Of a stretch of DNA of 23,952 bases, positions 10,481-19,156 are shown one piece after another. The first letter of the stretch is position 1. Every line of letters begins with the position of its first letter. The notes beneath the pieces are model-generated. The model was not told the origin of the DNA. It saw nothing but the letters and a program-made list of their open reading frames with translations, and ran no database searches. The position numbers and the translations under genes were made by a program. This DNA is from Chara braunii (lineage: Eukaryota > Streptophyta > Charophyceae > Charales > Characeae), in NCBI GenBank assembly GCA_003427395.1, contig BFEA01000543.1, forward strand, positions 284,878-308,829. Reading direction: 5' to 3'.

Positions 10481-10993
10481 CGAACAACAACACCTCCTAC
10501 TGACTCCATGCAGCACGGTGGCTATGGCAGCCTCTCCCTTCCCCTCTCATTGCAGACCTCCACTGCACTCCACCTCTCACTCACTGCCCCTCAACACTCT
10601 GGGAGTATAATGCCGCTCTCCGCTCCACACTCAATCAGAATGTGGGCAGCACCTCAAATGAGTGAGGATGCTGCTGGCCAGCCCTACTTTTATAACTGGG
10701 TTGGAGTGGGGGGCAGCCACTTCAGGCTCGGCCAAAAAAAATGGGGCTGAGCCTGACCCTCGATTTGAACTTCGATCGAGGGCTGAAAATCTTGATGTTC
10801 CCCTAGGGGAACCAAATTCCAGACCATTGGCTATGCTCCTGGACACTTCCCCAGGCTAGAGGTAGTTGCAACTGGTTGAACCCAGCCATTTGCAACAGTT
10901 TGTTGAACTGAACAAATTATCGTCTCCTCTGCATCCATAGGCTTTCAAGCCCCGAACCTGGCCTACGACCGCGACCATGTTCGCGGCCGTGGT

Positions 10994-11125
10994 NNNNNNN
11001 NNNNNNNNNNNNNNNNNNNNNNNNNNNNNNNNNNNNNNNNNNNNNNNNNNNNNNNNNNNNNNNNNNNNNNNNNNNNNNNNNNNNNNNNNNNNNNNNNNNN
11101 NNNNNNNNNNNNNNNNNNNNNNNNN
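10994..11125. other. Assembly gap, 132 N
   Basis: The unresolved bases fall in the pyrimidine-rich tract matched by about 3211-3270 of the left LTR. There the true distance is only about 55-60 bp, so the gap size is probably over-estimated or nominal. Confidence 0.9.
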
Positions 11126-11462
11126 TTTTTTTACTTTGTTCCTTATTTTTACACCCCCCGTTTCTCTGTGCAGGGGGCAACTCGCCGTTCGAAACGAACG
11201 ACCGCACCCTCAGTTATTTCCCTGAATTGAACTAGGGTCAAGCTCAGCAGGGGTTTCCTAACCCCTCACAATGCGCCTGAACCTCGCTTAACTTGAGTGT
11301 CATGTTTGTGCGCCACTCCAAGTAGCTGCTGTCCGTTCAAAATGAACGGGCGCAACTACAGTAACTGCACAAAAGAGAAGCGGGGGGCACTAAAGATATA
11401 TGGCGGCATATTTCCCTTTGCCTTAGGCCAAATTCATTCAATTTTGCTCACCCTATGGCTGA

Positions 11463-11511
11463 CTGTCGAAGTTCAGCCTCTTGATGAGTCGGTGGAAGTC
11501 CAACGAAACAG
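11463..11511 (+). ncRNA. Degenerate hammerhead ribozyme motif in the right LTR
   Basis: This is the counterpart of the motif in the left LTR. The core reads TTGATGA instead of CTGATGA (11481-11487). Stem II has one broken pair (GTCGG with CCAAC), and stem I has GAAG against CCTC. GAAA (11505-11508), the CTG/CAG stem III and the GTC cleavage triplet remain. The C-to-U core change is expected to abolish cleavage. The base beside the core is C here, which restores the stem I pair that is mismatched in the left copy. Together the two copies point to a fully paired ancestor. Confidence 0.6.
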
Positions 11512-11821
11512 TCTGGCACAATCATGCTCCTTTTTTTTTTTTCCTGCACCCTTTTTCAATTGCACAACCACTATGACAGTGGCACAACCACTACTCATGG
11601 GATGTCACCTTGCACCGTCCCATGTTTTGACAATTGATACATCCGTTTTGCATGTCCCACTTATGACACTAGCCCGTTCATCAAAACGAACGGGCATTTT
11701 TAGTAACCTCACGAGCAGAAGAAAAAAAGAAAATCTAAAGAATCTAAATAAGAAAAATCTAAGCAAGTCTCACAAAAACTTAAAGAAAATCCAAAGAAAT
11801 AAAAAGAGAAAAATAACTTAC

Positions 11822-11921
11822 CTTGGAATTGAAACGGTTGCCCGTTTGAAAAGGGCACCGCTTTGCAGAGTTGGGGACTGAATGCCATAGCTAGTTCTTC
11901 CTGCGTCATATGACGCTTCAT
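11822..11921 (-). other. GTAAGT-ending module 1, right LTR
   Basis: This is the counterpart of 3955-4054. It is open from ATG at 11921 to the donor GTAAGT (plus-strand acttac at 11816-11821). The peptide begins MKRHMTQEEL and also ends SNGQPFQFQ. The initial palindrome is GCGTCA-TA-TGACGC, a compensatory variant of the left copy. Confidence 0.35.
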
Positions 11922-12504
11922 TCACAGTTCTTTTTTTTTCTTTCCTTTTTTTATGGCTAAGGCTAACGGTCAGTTCACATCTCGTGGCTTTTTAGCCACG
12001 AGAAGCCAAACCCCAGAAGCATGGTCCCACTAGCAAAGAGGATCAAATAGAATGCTTGAATTAGGACGAGATTATGGAGATGTGCAGTAAATCGAGATTG
12101 AACTTCTCTTTTGCATCTCGCATCAAACGCGTCCAAATTTAGGAGCTCGATCCTATCCTTCTTGCTAGTGGGATCTCAGTCCTGGGGTAATCTAAAAATA
12201 AAATAAAAAATATAAAAACAACCTTAAATAAATAAAACAAACGAAATAAAATATAAAAAAAACTTACCTGAAAACGGTTGTCTGTTCGTAACGGGTGCCT
12301 GCTTCAACTCTAGGGACTCTAAGTCCCCAGTTACTTCCCACCACGCCACTTGGCGCCTTGTTTTTAATTAGTTTTTTTTTTTTTTTTTTTACGTTTTATG
12401 TGTGTCATCCTTGAAAGTGCAGGGGCCACACTGATCTGCGAGCGACAGATCTCAGCGTGGCTGAAATCGGTCGCCCCCAACTGCCTTGCGCTGCTCCAAA
12501 AGGA

Positions 12505-12588
12505 GCTAGCCTAGTAGGATGCTTGCAGTCGGGCTTGATCCCGGTATCTTTCGGGTAAAAGTTAAGTGTTGTATCCTACTGGGCTAGC
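12505..12588. repeat. 16-bp-stem hairpin, right LTR
   Basis: GCTAGCCTAGTAGGAT (12505-12520) pairs with ATCCTACTGGGCTAGC (12573-12588), with one wobble. Compared with the left LTR, one A-T pair is G-C here and one wobble has become A-T. A second perfect hairpin follows (CTATCAC...GTGATAG, about 12592-12609). Confidence 0.7.
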
Positions 12589-13230
12589 TTCTATCACGAC
12601 AGTGATAGGAGCATCTCTTCTACATGAAGAGCTTGCCCAATCACTTCTCCCTATATCGTGGCCTTGCAGGCCCTGCCTACCCACGGCTCTGCAGATCCCG
12701 CCTGCCTGAAGCCTAATAGGCTTTGCTGGCATACCCTGCCCCGTCGGTTGACCGCGTGACTTCGGCATCGGCCTATCAATCCCCTGGTTCGATGTCAACC
12801 CCTGCGACCCAGGAAATAAAAACCCTTCTTCTTATTCCCCTTGCGTCGCGGCCCTATATCCGGCGCACCTTTTTTTTTAACCTACTTAGGCCCTCAATTG
12901 CACGCTGCTAAGCCGCACGAAAGTCTTTTAGGTAGAATAGTTAGTTTCAATTTTTCCACGACCACGTACCCCTGCGGCCCTGTCGGGAATCGAGGACGAC
13001 AGGTTGTACCGCCGAGTCCTGCTATTTCAATCGGGCGTCAACGACGACAGGTTCTAAAAAGTTCAAGTCTCTCAGTTTAGGGTTGGTCTGAGTAAACTTT
13101 GGCAACGTCAACCTCATCAAGTTTCCCAATCCAACAAAAAGGGTCGGACAGTGTCCAACACGAATCTCTCAATTCAACAAAAAGGTTGGACAACGTCCGA
13201 TCTTGAAGAATTCGGGCATATGTCCCGACA

Positions 13231-13530
13231 CCGTCTCATGCAACAACACGAAATGGCAGTTATGGGTCGTGAGAGGACAACGTCCAATGTTGCATTAGCC
13301 TCAATTTGGCTAAAAATCTTCACGTGCACCTCGCGCATAATTATGAGGCCAACGAAATAAAGGACGGGGGCTAAAGACTGACAGACAGAACATGGAAGAC
13401 AACCGTAAAGAAGAAGAATGTTTTGTTTTTCGTTTTTTTTTTTTTTTTTTCATTTTTCATTTCCTTTGTTCAATTCATTTTTTTGATTTTTATTTTTTTT
13501 ATTTTTTTTGAAGAAGCTTATGGAAGCATC
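13231..13530. other. Flank of the retroelement, T-rich, no gene seen
   Basis: Unique-looking sequence follows the LTR border, then T-rich tracts at about 13420-13510. No gene is supported. Confidence 0.5.
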
Positions 13531-13542
13531 AAACGGGCAGGC

Positions 13543-13548
13543 TATAAG
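13543..13548 (+). promoter_or_regulatory. Possible TATA element (CTATAAGTAG)
   Basis: TATAAG lies in a GC-richer island after the T-tracts, about 360 bp before the candidate start codon at 13902. Only position and motif support it. Confidence 0.25.
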
Positions 13549-13901
13549 TAGCTTCCTGTGCTAGCTGTAAGGAATAAAGGGCGACAAAATACTCGTGACG
13601 CTTCAAACAAGCTGGCCACGAACATTGTTTTTTTTTTTTTTTTTCCCTTTTTTTTTGTGTGTTTTTTTTTCACAAGGGAATGCAAACGCGGGAAAGACGA
13701 AGGGGTGACTCGAGGGTGCTGACAAGACTATTTAGGAAGGGAAACGACCTGACGGATCCCATCTCTCTCTGTACGCATGTGTTCTATACTGGCTGGCAGA
13801 AATTTTCCGGACTAGTAGGAACTGTATTGCGAAGGTCTCTTCCGCGATCTCGGTGGAACTGGTGGAGAGAAAGTGACTCGAGGAATTCTCCGCGAAGCGC
13901 C

Positions 13902-13961
13902 ATGGACTATGCGGTGGATCCGACTATGGTGGACCAACTGATCGGCAAAGTGGAGGATGCG
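13902..13961 (+). CDS. Possible first coding exon of an unrecognised gene
   Basis: An ATG in good plant context (CGCCATGG) starts 20 codons, MDYAVDPTMVDQLIGKVEDA, that run into GCG|GTATAA, a moderate 5' splice site in phase 0. Without splicing the frame stops two codons later. The next convincing exon on this strand (16359-16526) also begins in phase 0, so the two could join directly or with exons between them. The upstream in-frame extension to 13659 is ordinary leader-like sequence. The family is not recognised. This model rests on start context, phase and location only, and a chance ORF remains possible. Confidence 0.3.
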
Positions 13962-14084
13962 GTATAAGCTTCAAAAATTTCTCCATGCTTGCTCTGCGCC
14001 AGGGACGACGCTTGTCCTTCACCACCTGACCCGTTGCGCGCTAAGCTTAGGATAGGAGGCGCATTCTCGCTCGTTATCTCCCCT

Positions 14085-14433
14085 TGCAACCTGCTTCGCT
14101 GGCTTGGCCACTGGCTGATTAGGTTTCTCTCCATGGCAATAAGGAAAGACGACCTCGGAGAGAGGGCAAAAGTCGCAACGGAGATCCCTGCCCTTGTCTT
14201 ACCCGCATTCATCGCATTGCTGACCTTCCTCGCTTTCCTCGCATTTCTCCATCATCTTCCCCTGCAACCTGCTTCACTGGCTTGGCCACTGGCTGATTAG
14301 GCTTCTCTCCATGGCGATAAGCAAAGGGGACCTCGGAGAGAGGGCAAAGGTCGCAATCGAGATCCCTGTCCTTGTCTTGCTCGCATTGATCGAACTGCTG
14401 GCCTTCCTAGCTTTCCTCGCATTTCTCCATCAA
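14085..14433 (+). repeat. 178-bp direct tandem duplication with two parallel small ORFs
   Basis: Bases 14085-14262 and 14263-14433 are near-identical. Each copy has its own ATG (14133 and 14311) in CTCCATGGC context, followed by a similar peptide with LGERAKVA, then E-I-P and a Leu/Ala/Phe-rich stretch long enough for a membrane helix. Because 178 is not a multiple of three, the copies are in different frames. The first ORF ends at 14300 and the second at 14499 after a Pro/Ser-rich tail. The second could be an independent small protein, an upstream ORF, or intron sequence of the gene model around it. Confidence 0.6.
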
Positions 14434-14499
14434 TTGCAGACACTACCACCGCCTTCCTCCTCCTCTACTCCATCGCTCCCTCACCCAAAGCCCGCTTAA

Positions 14500-16014
14500 A
14501 GAACTGCAGGTGTTCCCCCTCTTATGAAGCCGTGAAATTGTGGCTAGCGGCAGAAAAGCGCTTCAGGGATTGCCACTTTCGTACCTGCCTTGGCCATCGG
14601 GGCTCCCCTCCCATACTATGTGGAGACACCTCTGGGAATATGGCTAGTTGTTTTCTCTACCTCGCTCGTTGCTACCCTAATCACTTAGGTGCTGCAATTG
14701 CAAGTTGTCATTTGGACAGGACCAATTTCCAATTTTAATTTGGTAATGAATGAAGCTTTTTTTCGAACAAGGGGGATTTATTTCTCACTCTCGAGTGTAT
14801 TTGAGTCATCATGATCGTTTGTTGTTTGTCTTTTTCTTTTTCTTTTTTCTTTTTTTTTTTTTCCATTTTCACTTTTTTTTTTCTTTTTTATTTCTCCTTC
14901 CCTTTTTCCTTCCTCTTTCCTTCTCTCCCTTTGCATGATGTTTTTTTTTTTTTCGAGGAACTTACGAATATCCCACTCCTTTGCAAGTGTAACAATTGTA
15001 TGCGTATGCGACTATAATCAACTATGTGTTCCATAGACCTTGTTCTCTTTTCATGCATTGATTCGTTGTAAAATCTGCATTAGTTCCTGTTTTTTTTTTA
15101 CTCTTGGAAAATCGTTTTTCGAAACCCTGTAGTGTTTTCGGTTTACCGTTTCCGCTACAAGAAAGACTGAGATACAATCACCACCCACCCCCATACTCTC
15201 GTTCACATTTTTCTAATGCTAATTATCACGGAACCTTCTACTTCTCGATACATTTGACAGATGTAATCCATATATTTATATATACCTAACTTCGGATACG
15301 GACATACATATAAATCTCCCTCCATTCAACTATGATCAACTTCAGGTAAAAACACATATCCCTGTTATCGTCATTTTTTTTCATCCTTGGCTCTACATTA
15401 GGTACTCGGATTGATCTTTTTTTTTCAAAACACCCGCAAGAATGATTGTTGTTTTGCCATTATAGGAATTACTGCATGCTTGCGAGTGTGGTTGGTAATC
15501 TTTCTTTTTCTTTTTTTTTATTGTTTTAAAATATTTCCAATTTTCCTTTAATTTTTTTCAATGATTCTCTCAACTTTTTTTCTGACGTAACCACCTGCTT
15601 CTCGATACATCTGACATATGTCCAGACTGGCAGTTTTTGTCAGGTATATGCATTCAGATATAGTGTACCACGGCTAACACACTTTGCTTCGCCATACCAT
15701 GCTGCCCATAGCTTTACACAAGACAGTCCATATACATGATTTTACGCGAAATATTCGGTTCGGTTCTATAACAATATTTTGCGCAGGAACTACGTAGGAA
15801 TGGACCACTAAACTGTGTATGTATATAAGAACTACCTATGGGATTGGGATATGGTCTCTTTTCTTCGTCAACCTCCCTTGAGTAAAGTTACTTCTTGGTT
15901 GTTGTATGCGCAATACATAGGGCTAATTACCTCGGGCTATCCTGAAAGGCACTTATGTAGATATGGGGCATTGTAAAAGTTTTGTGTCGGCCTGACAGGA
16001 ATAACGGGGGTTGT
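14500..16014. other. AT-rich, T-tract-rich sequence, probably intron or intergenic
   Basis: It contains long pyrimidine tracts (about 14826-14960, 15088-15098, 15415-15426, 15500-15530). No ORF shows convincing codon structure: the Phe-rich ones are translated T-runs. If the exons at 13902 and 16359 belong together, this is intron. Confidence 0.4.
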
Positions 16015-16015
16015 G

Positions 16016-16153
16016 CCGATACGTTTATCGGGGCTTGATCATGATATGAGGTCTCGTATCATGTTATTCACATGATATTTTATAACGTACGCTTACACAC
16101 AACCACGAGGGGGGATCCCCCCGTCAGAGTTGTTGGTGCTGTGTCCCACCAAC
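16016..16153. repeat. Four consecutive hairpins
   Basis: In order these are CCGATA/TATCGG (16016-16031), CATGATATGAG/CTCGTATCATG (16040-16063), the perfect palindrome GGGGGGATCCCCCC (16109-16122), and GTTGGTG/CACCAAC (16132-16153). Their density is unlike the surrounding AT-rich DNA. Confidence 0.7.
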
Positions 16154-16358
16154 CGCACCCATGTGTGAATACCAGGCGCGGATGACATGAGTGTCTACCC
16201 GAATGATCCAGATACATGATGTGCAGAATGGAGGTATGTCCTATTCAAGCGCAAATCTGAAATTCATATAAAGTTGAAATATAAGTCATATTGAATGATG
16301 TTGCTGTCTTGATTTTTCTTTGCAACAATATTTTGTGTACGCTTTGTTTATTTTGCAG

Positions 16359-16526
16359 GTCCCTCCAAAAGATTTTTTTGTTACAGGTCCTCTTGATCGA
16401 TTGATTCAGGATTTGGACTTAGATTCAACCCGATCCTACAAGAATCGTCTTTTGTTAGCCCTGGTGATTTTTATTGTTTTATTAAGGTTTTCAGCCGGAC
16501 GTTTCTTGCCTAGCCATTTAACAAAG
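16359..16526 (+). CDS. Internal exon encoding a one-helix membrane protein segment, unrecognised
   Basis: A polypyrimidine tract and TTTTGCAG end at 16358, and AAG|GTACTAAG gives a donor after 16526. The 168 bp between are 56 codons in phase 0 at both ends. The peptide starts VPPKDFFVTGPLDRL, continues with an acidic stretch (QDLDLDSTRS) and a basic KNR, then has a hydrophobic helix of about 15 residues (LLLALVIFIVLLRF) and ends in SAGRFLPSHLTK. Composition and codon use look like real plant coding sequence. If the donor is not used, the frame stops at 16541, giving a terminal exon. The Lys-Asn-Arg before the helix suggests a cytosolic or stromal side, by inference. I do not recognise the family and cannot name the neighbouring exons with confidence. 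Confidence 0.55.
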
Positions 16527-16914
16527 GTACTAAGTATTTAATTATTATTTTTTGGACAATGGTCAGAGCTTGCATGACTAAAGCGAGGGGTATGAGTATA
16601 GAGGTTGGTTGAAGTTGACTCCGTGTAGCGCATGTATGTTTGGTTGACTCTTTGATGTGATTGCAGGTATGTTTTATAACTTGGATTTTGGATTGACTGC
16701 CTGTGATCACACACACGTATATGGTTGTGAGGAGTCTCACTGTGATTGTGAGAAGTGATCGTCAGATATATATATATGTACGCATGTATCTATCTTGGGT
16801 ACTCGCGTGGCCTGAGGGGCCTACGCTTAAAGGTATAGTTTGGAGTTGGGATTAAGAAAGGGAAGAAAAACTCTTTATTATGTTGTATGGTTCTTAAAGA
16901 TTACTTAGTCGGAC
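16527..16914. other. Probable intron or intergenic, no exon identified
   Basis: AT-rich with a short (TA)n at about 16768-16777. A 3' splice-like TGATTGCAG ends at 16666, but the sequence after it stops within ten codons in the expected frame. Confidence 0.35.
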
Positions 16915-16921
16915 GTTGGTC

Positions 16922-17137
16922 CTAGGCCTGGATTCGAGGTCCTTGTCCAAGACATCCCAGGTCCTAGACTCTGCATGCAGGGGGTTACCCCTCGGGCAGA
17001 GTCTATTTGCCCTGCCTACCGGGGCACTCAGCCAAAAGGCCGAAAGTGCCGCGGAGGCCGCACGGCTATTCCTTCAGTCGTGCAATATCGTGAAGGGGTA
17101 AACCCTCACGATACTTCGAGACTGATACTTGAGTCTC
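16922..17137. repeat. Six consecutive hairpins
   Basis: In order: CTAGGCCTGG with CCAGG-t-CCTAG (16922-16967); GACTCTGC..GGGG with CCCC..GCAGAGTC (16967-17003); GGCACT/AGTGCC (17023-17050); GCACGGCT/AGTCGTGC (17060-17083); TATCGTGA/TCACGATA extended by GGGT/ACCC (17086-17113); GAGACT/AGTCTC (17118-17137). They lie almost head to tail. This part lies upstream of, or within, an inverted LTR remnant. Confidence 0.7.
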
Positions 17138-17435
17138 ATAAGCGGTACTCGGATCCATGAGGGACCTCTTGATTATGGGCACTACATAGTACTCCATCAT
17201 TGCGACAGCCTGGATATTCATGCATTGCTAGTCGATATGCGTTAGCCCTACGTCTGCACGGTTTTATACTAAGTCTCGCGAGGGACGCCTTTCCGATTTC
17301 CTCATCGGAGAGTTATGGGATGGCCAGTAAAGAACTAGGAGCGTTGTCACGTTGTTTGCTCTGTGTCGTTCTGTATTTGTACATGGGTGTGTGTGTTTTA
17401 TTTTATGTTCTTTATAGTGGTGTGCGCGTGGCATG

Positions 17436-17866
17436 TGGGATGCGTCATAGTCGACCGGCGACGGGTCGCGCTTGGGACCTCAGCCCCCCAAGATGTCGGT
17501 TCGCTGCGGGTTCGATAGAGGCGTAATACCGCACGTACCCCCTATGCTACAACGAACGAGAAACACCATTGGCTGGTCCACCTCTGCGATTGCAACTGAT
17601 TAGCTTTCGTACTGTGGACTGGTAGCTCGGTCGGGATACGTCCACCGAAGGGAGGTGACAGTTCCCGTAAGGTGGAGGTAAGTCTTGTCTCGCGTAAGCC
17701 CTATCCTGTCGTAGGGGCTCGCGAGAGGTATGGCTGGCACACTCAGCCAGAGCGGCTTGCGGAAGCTCCATTATGTATTGGCGACGAGGAACAGACCAAC
17801 TCCTGCGTGACGTGGACGAGAGGGTCCCTCGCTGCCTTGTGTGGTGCCGGACCGATGCGCTCGACA
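17436..17866 (+). mobile_element. Inverted, diverged LTR terminus of the same family
   Basis: The reverse complement aligns by eye with 7693-8170. Shared blocks include TGTCGAGCGCATCGG at the edge (17852-17866 on the plus strand), GTCACGCA-GAG, GTGCCAGC, CCCCTACGA-AGGATAGG and CTCGTTCGTTGTAGCATA. The terminus ends at ...CGACA (17866). No tRNA-Asp PBS follows on the right, and no second LTR is in the window, so this is a truncated or solo relic. Divergence is clearly higher than between the two LTRs of region 1. Homology fades near 17436. Confidence 0.7.
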
Positions 17867-18300
17867 ACGGATCGGATATTAAACTGATCAGAACAGATAC
17901 TAAACTTTATTTTAGCGAAAAGGCCGAGAAAGGTGAAGGTGAGGGGGGGAGAAGGCGGGGGAAGGTGCCGAAGGGAAGGCGGGGCAAGGTAGGGGATTGA
18001 AGGCGATACTTATAAACTGCCATAAGCTTGATTTTGTTTCTGTACTTGTGCAACAACTCCTCGAAAAATATTTTTTCTTCTATCAAACAAACCGTTAGCC
18101 TTAAAGTATTCCATAAATTAGTTTTGTTGTTTACCTTTTTGACTTCATTTTGTTATGATTTCCAAAATACTAGTTAAAAAAAAAAAAAACTTGGTGATTG
18201 CAAATGGAACATGGATTCCAGAAATTAAAAAAATGTAGTTTTTTGAAAATTAATCCTGTAGTTTTTTACTCAGTCCAATTTTTACGAAATGTCTATTTTT
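17867..18300. other. Intergenic; purine-rich then AT-rich, no gene seen
   Basis: A G/A-rich stretch at about 17930-17998 is followed by AT-rich sequence with an A-run at 18177-18190. No coding signal. Confidence 0.5.
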
Positions 18301-18305
18301 CATGA

Positions 18306-18430
18306 ATGGCTTGTTACAGGTGCTTGAACCGGTTACTGCAATCGGTTCCAACAATCGTTTCATGTAACCGGTTCGAGCAACGACTTGCAACAAACACTTG
18401 TTGCAACCGGTCGGAGCAACTGATCCCAGC
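18306..18430. repeat. Degenerate AACCGGTT / AGCAAC short repeats
   Basis: Several diverged copies of AACCGGTT and (G)AGCAAC-TGCAAC motifs occur, with a perfect small hairpin TTGCAACA/TGTTGCAA in the middle. The array is irregular and its function is unknown. Confidence 0.4.
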
Positions 18431-18564
18431 AACCCTACCTTGCTTCCCCACCCCAAACCCGTGTACCACCCCCAACCCCCAACCCTCTAGGCCCAAAACT
18501 CAATTATTCCATAAAGTCAAAAGACTATGGATTTGGGTAGATCTTGGGGAGCACAAATTAGCCA

Positions 18565-18668
18565 CGCTATAAAAAGAGCCCGATTTTATGACTTGCCGGG
18601 GCGACTCGGCCCAACCTGGTGGGCCCAACTGCACGGTCAGGCACCCAGGCCCGTGCGAGTCTCGTAGC
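18565..18668. other. TATA-like box and GC-rich hairpin block
   Basis: CTATAAAAAG (about 18569-18578) is followed within 30 bp by GC-rich paired segments: GGCCC/GGGCC, GCACGG/CCCGTGC, and GACTCG/CGAGTC closing them. It resembles the start of a structured repeat transcript or an LTR fragment. No protein is convincing downstream. Confidence 0.3.
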
Positions 18669-18669
18669 C

Positions 18670-19156
18670 CCAAGTCAAATGTAATAACAACAATCAATTC
18701 GAGGAAAAAATCAGAGGGAAAAAAGATAAAAACGAAACAAATGAAAATAAGAATATCAATTAAAATAAAAAACATACAATTATCAAATCGTGAATTGAAA
18801 ATCCCATTACACAATGAGGGTTACTTTTTATAAGAAAAAAAAATCCAACGCAGACGCATGCCATAACCTAAATGGTGGTGCAATCGCACCAACGAGCCTA
18901 ATTTGTTAACCTCAATACAACGTAGTCATTATTCCTAAATTTTGATCACTTTTCAACCTACATATCACTGTAATGGCCATATATCTGATTCAGGTGAAGG
19001 AGGCAGTTTAGTTGGTATATCCACGAGCTGTTGAATTACATACCGGAATTCGAACCCTGATGTACCTACATAAATGAGAGAAGGGTAACATATGTCTCTA
19101 TTTTCATGTTATTTTCAGTTCCTTCAAACGGGTGTGAGGTACTTGGATGAGAAAAC
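18670..19156. other. AT-rich intergenic, nothing recognised
   Basis: A-rich to about 18840, then mixed sequence. There are no supported exons or RNA genes. Confidence 0.5.

Larger units (their letters stand above)
1..13230 (-). mobile_element. LARD-like LTR retrotransposon derivative, Ty3/gypsy Athila/Tat-type priming
   Basis: Two long direct repeats flank a short internal domain without coding capacity. The repeats end in a short inverted repeat (minus-strand start TGTCGGGACA, minus-strand end GACA). A PBS and a PPT sit at the correct sides for a minus-strand element. LTRs of over 5 kb with a 2.3-kb non-coding interior fit large retrotransposon derivatives (LARDs), which need proteins supplied by autonomous relatives. 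Priming by tRNA-Asp is typical of Athila-group Ty3/gypsy elements, so that affiliation is inferred from the PBS. No gag, protease, RT, RNase H or integrase motif is visible. The two LTRs differ by many substitutions and indels, so the insertion is old. The target-site duplication cannot be checked because the left end lies outside the window. Confidence 0.8.
7693..13230 (-). repeat. Right LTR (5' LTR in the minus-strand element)
   Basis: This is the second copy of the long terminal repeat. The plus-strand left edge is TGTCCAGCGCATCGG at 7693. The same motif, as TGTCGAGCGCATCGG, marks the edge of the inverted family member near 17866, which supports this border. The right edge is TGTCCCGACA at 13221-13230. 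The copy contains a 53-bp assembly duplication at 7730-7836 and a 132-base gap at 10994-11125. It has three instead of four 54-bp units and a damaged hammerhead core. The flank after 13230 has no counterpart after 5407, as expected for an LTR border. Confidence 0.85.

Noticed and set aside
11297-11881. Longest ORF in the window (194 codons, plus strand)
   Set aside because: It is antisense to the LTR, crosses the hammerhead and a T-run, and its counterpart in the left LTR is interrupted. Composition is Lys/Asn-rich from A-rich repeats.
14750-15017. Phe-rich ORFs resembling membrane proteins
   Set aside because: They are translations of long T-tracts with no codon structure.
15985-17866. A complete solo LTR from TGTCGG (15985) to CGACA (17866)
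   Set aside because: The flanking 5-bp sequences do not match as a target-site duplication, the left end is only a six-base match, and the interval contains the exon at 16359-16526.
18500-18833. ORFs on both strands near the TATA-like box
   Set aside because: Low-complexity Lys/Ile-rich translation of A-rich DNA, with no recognisable domain.
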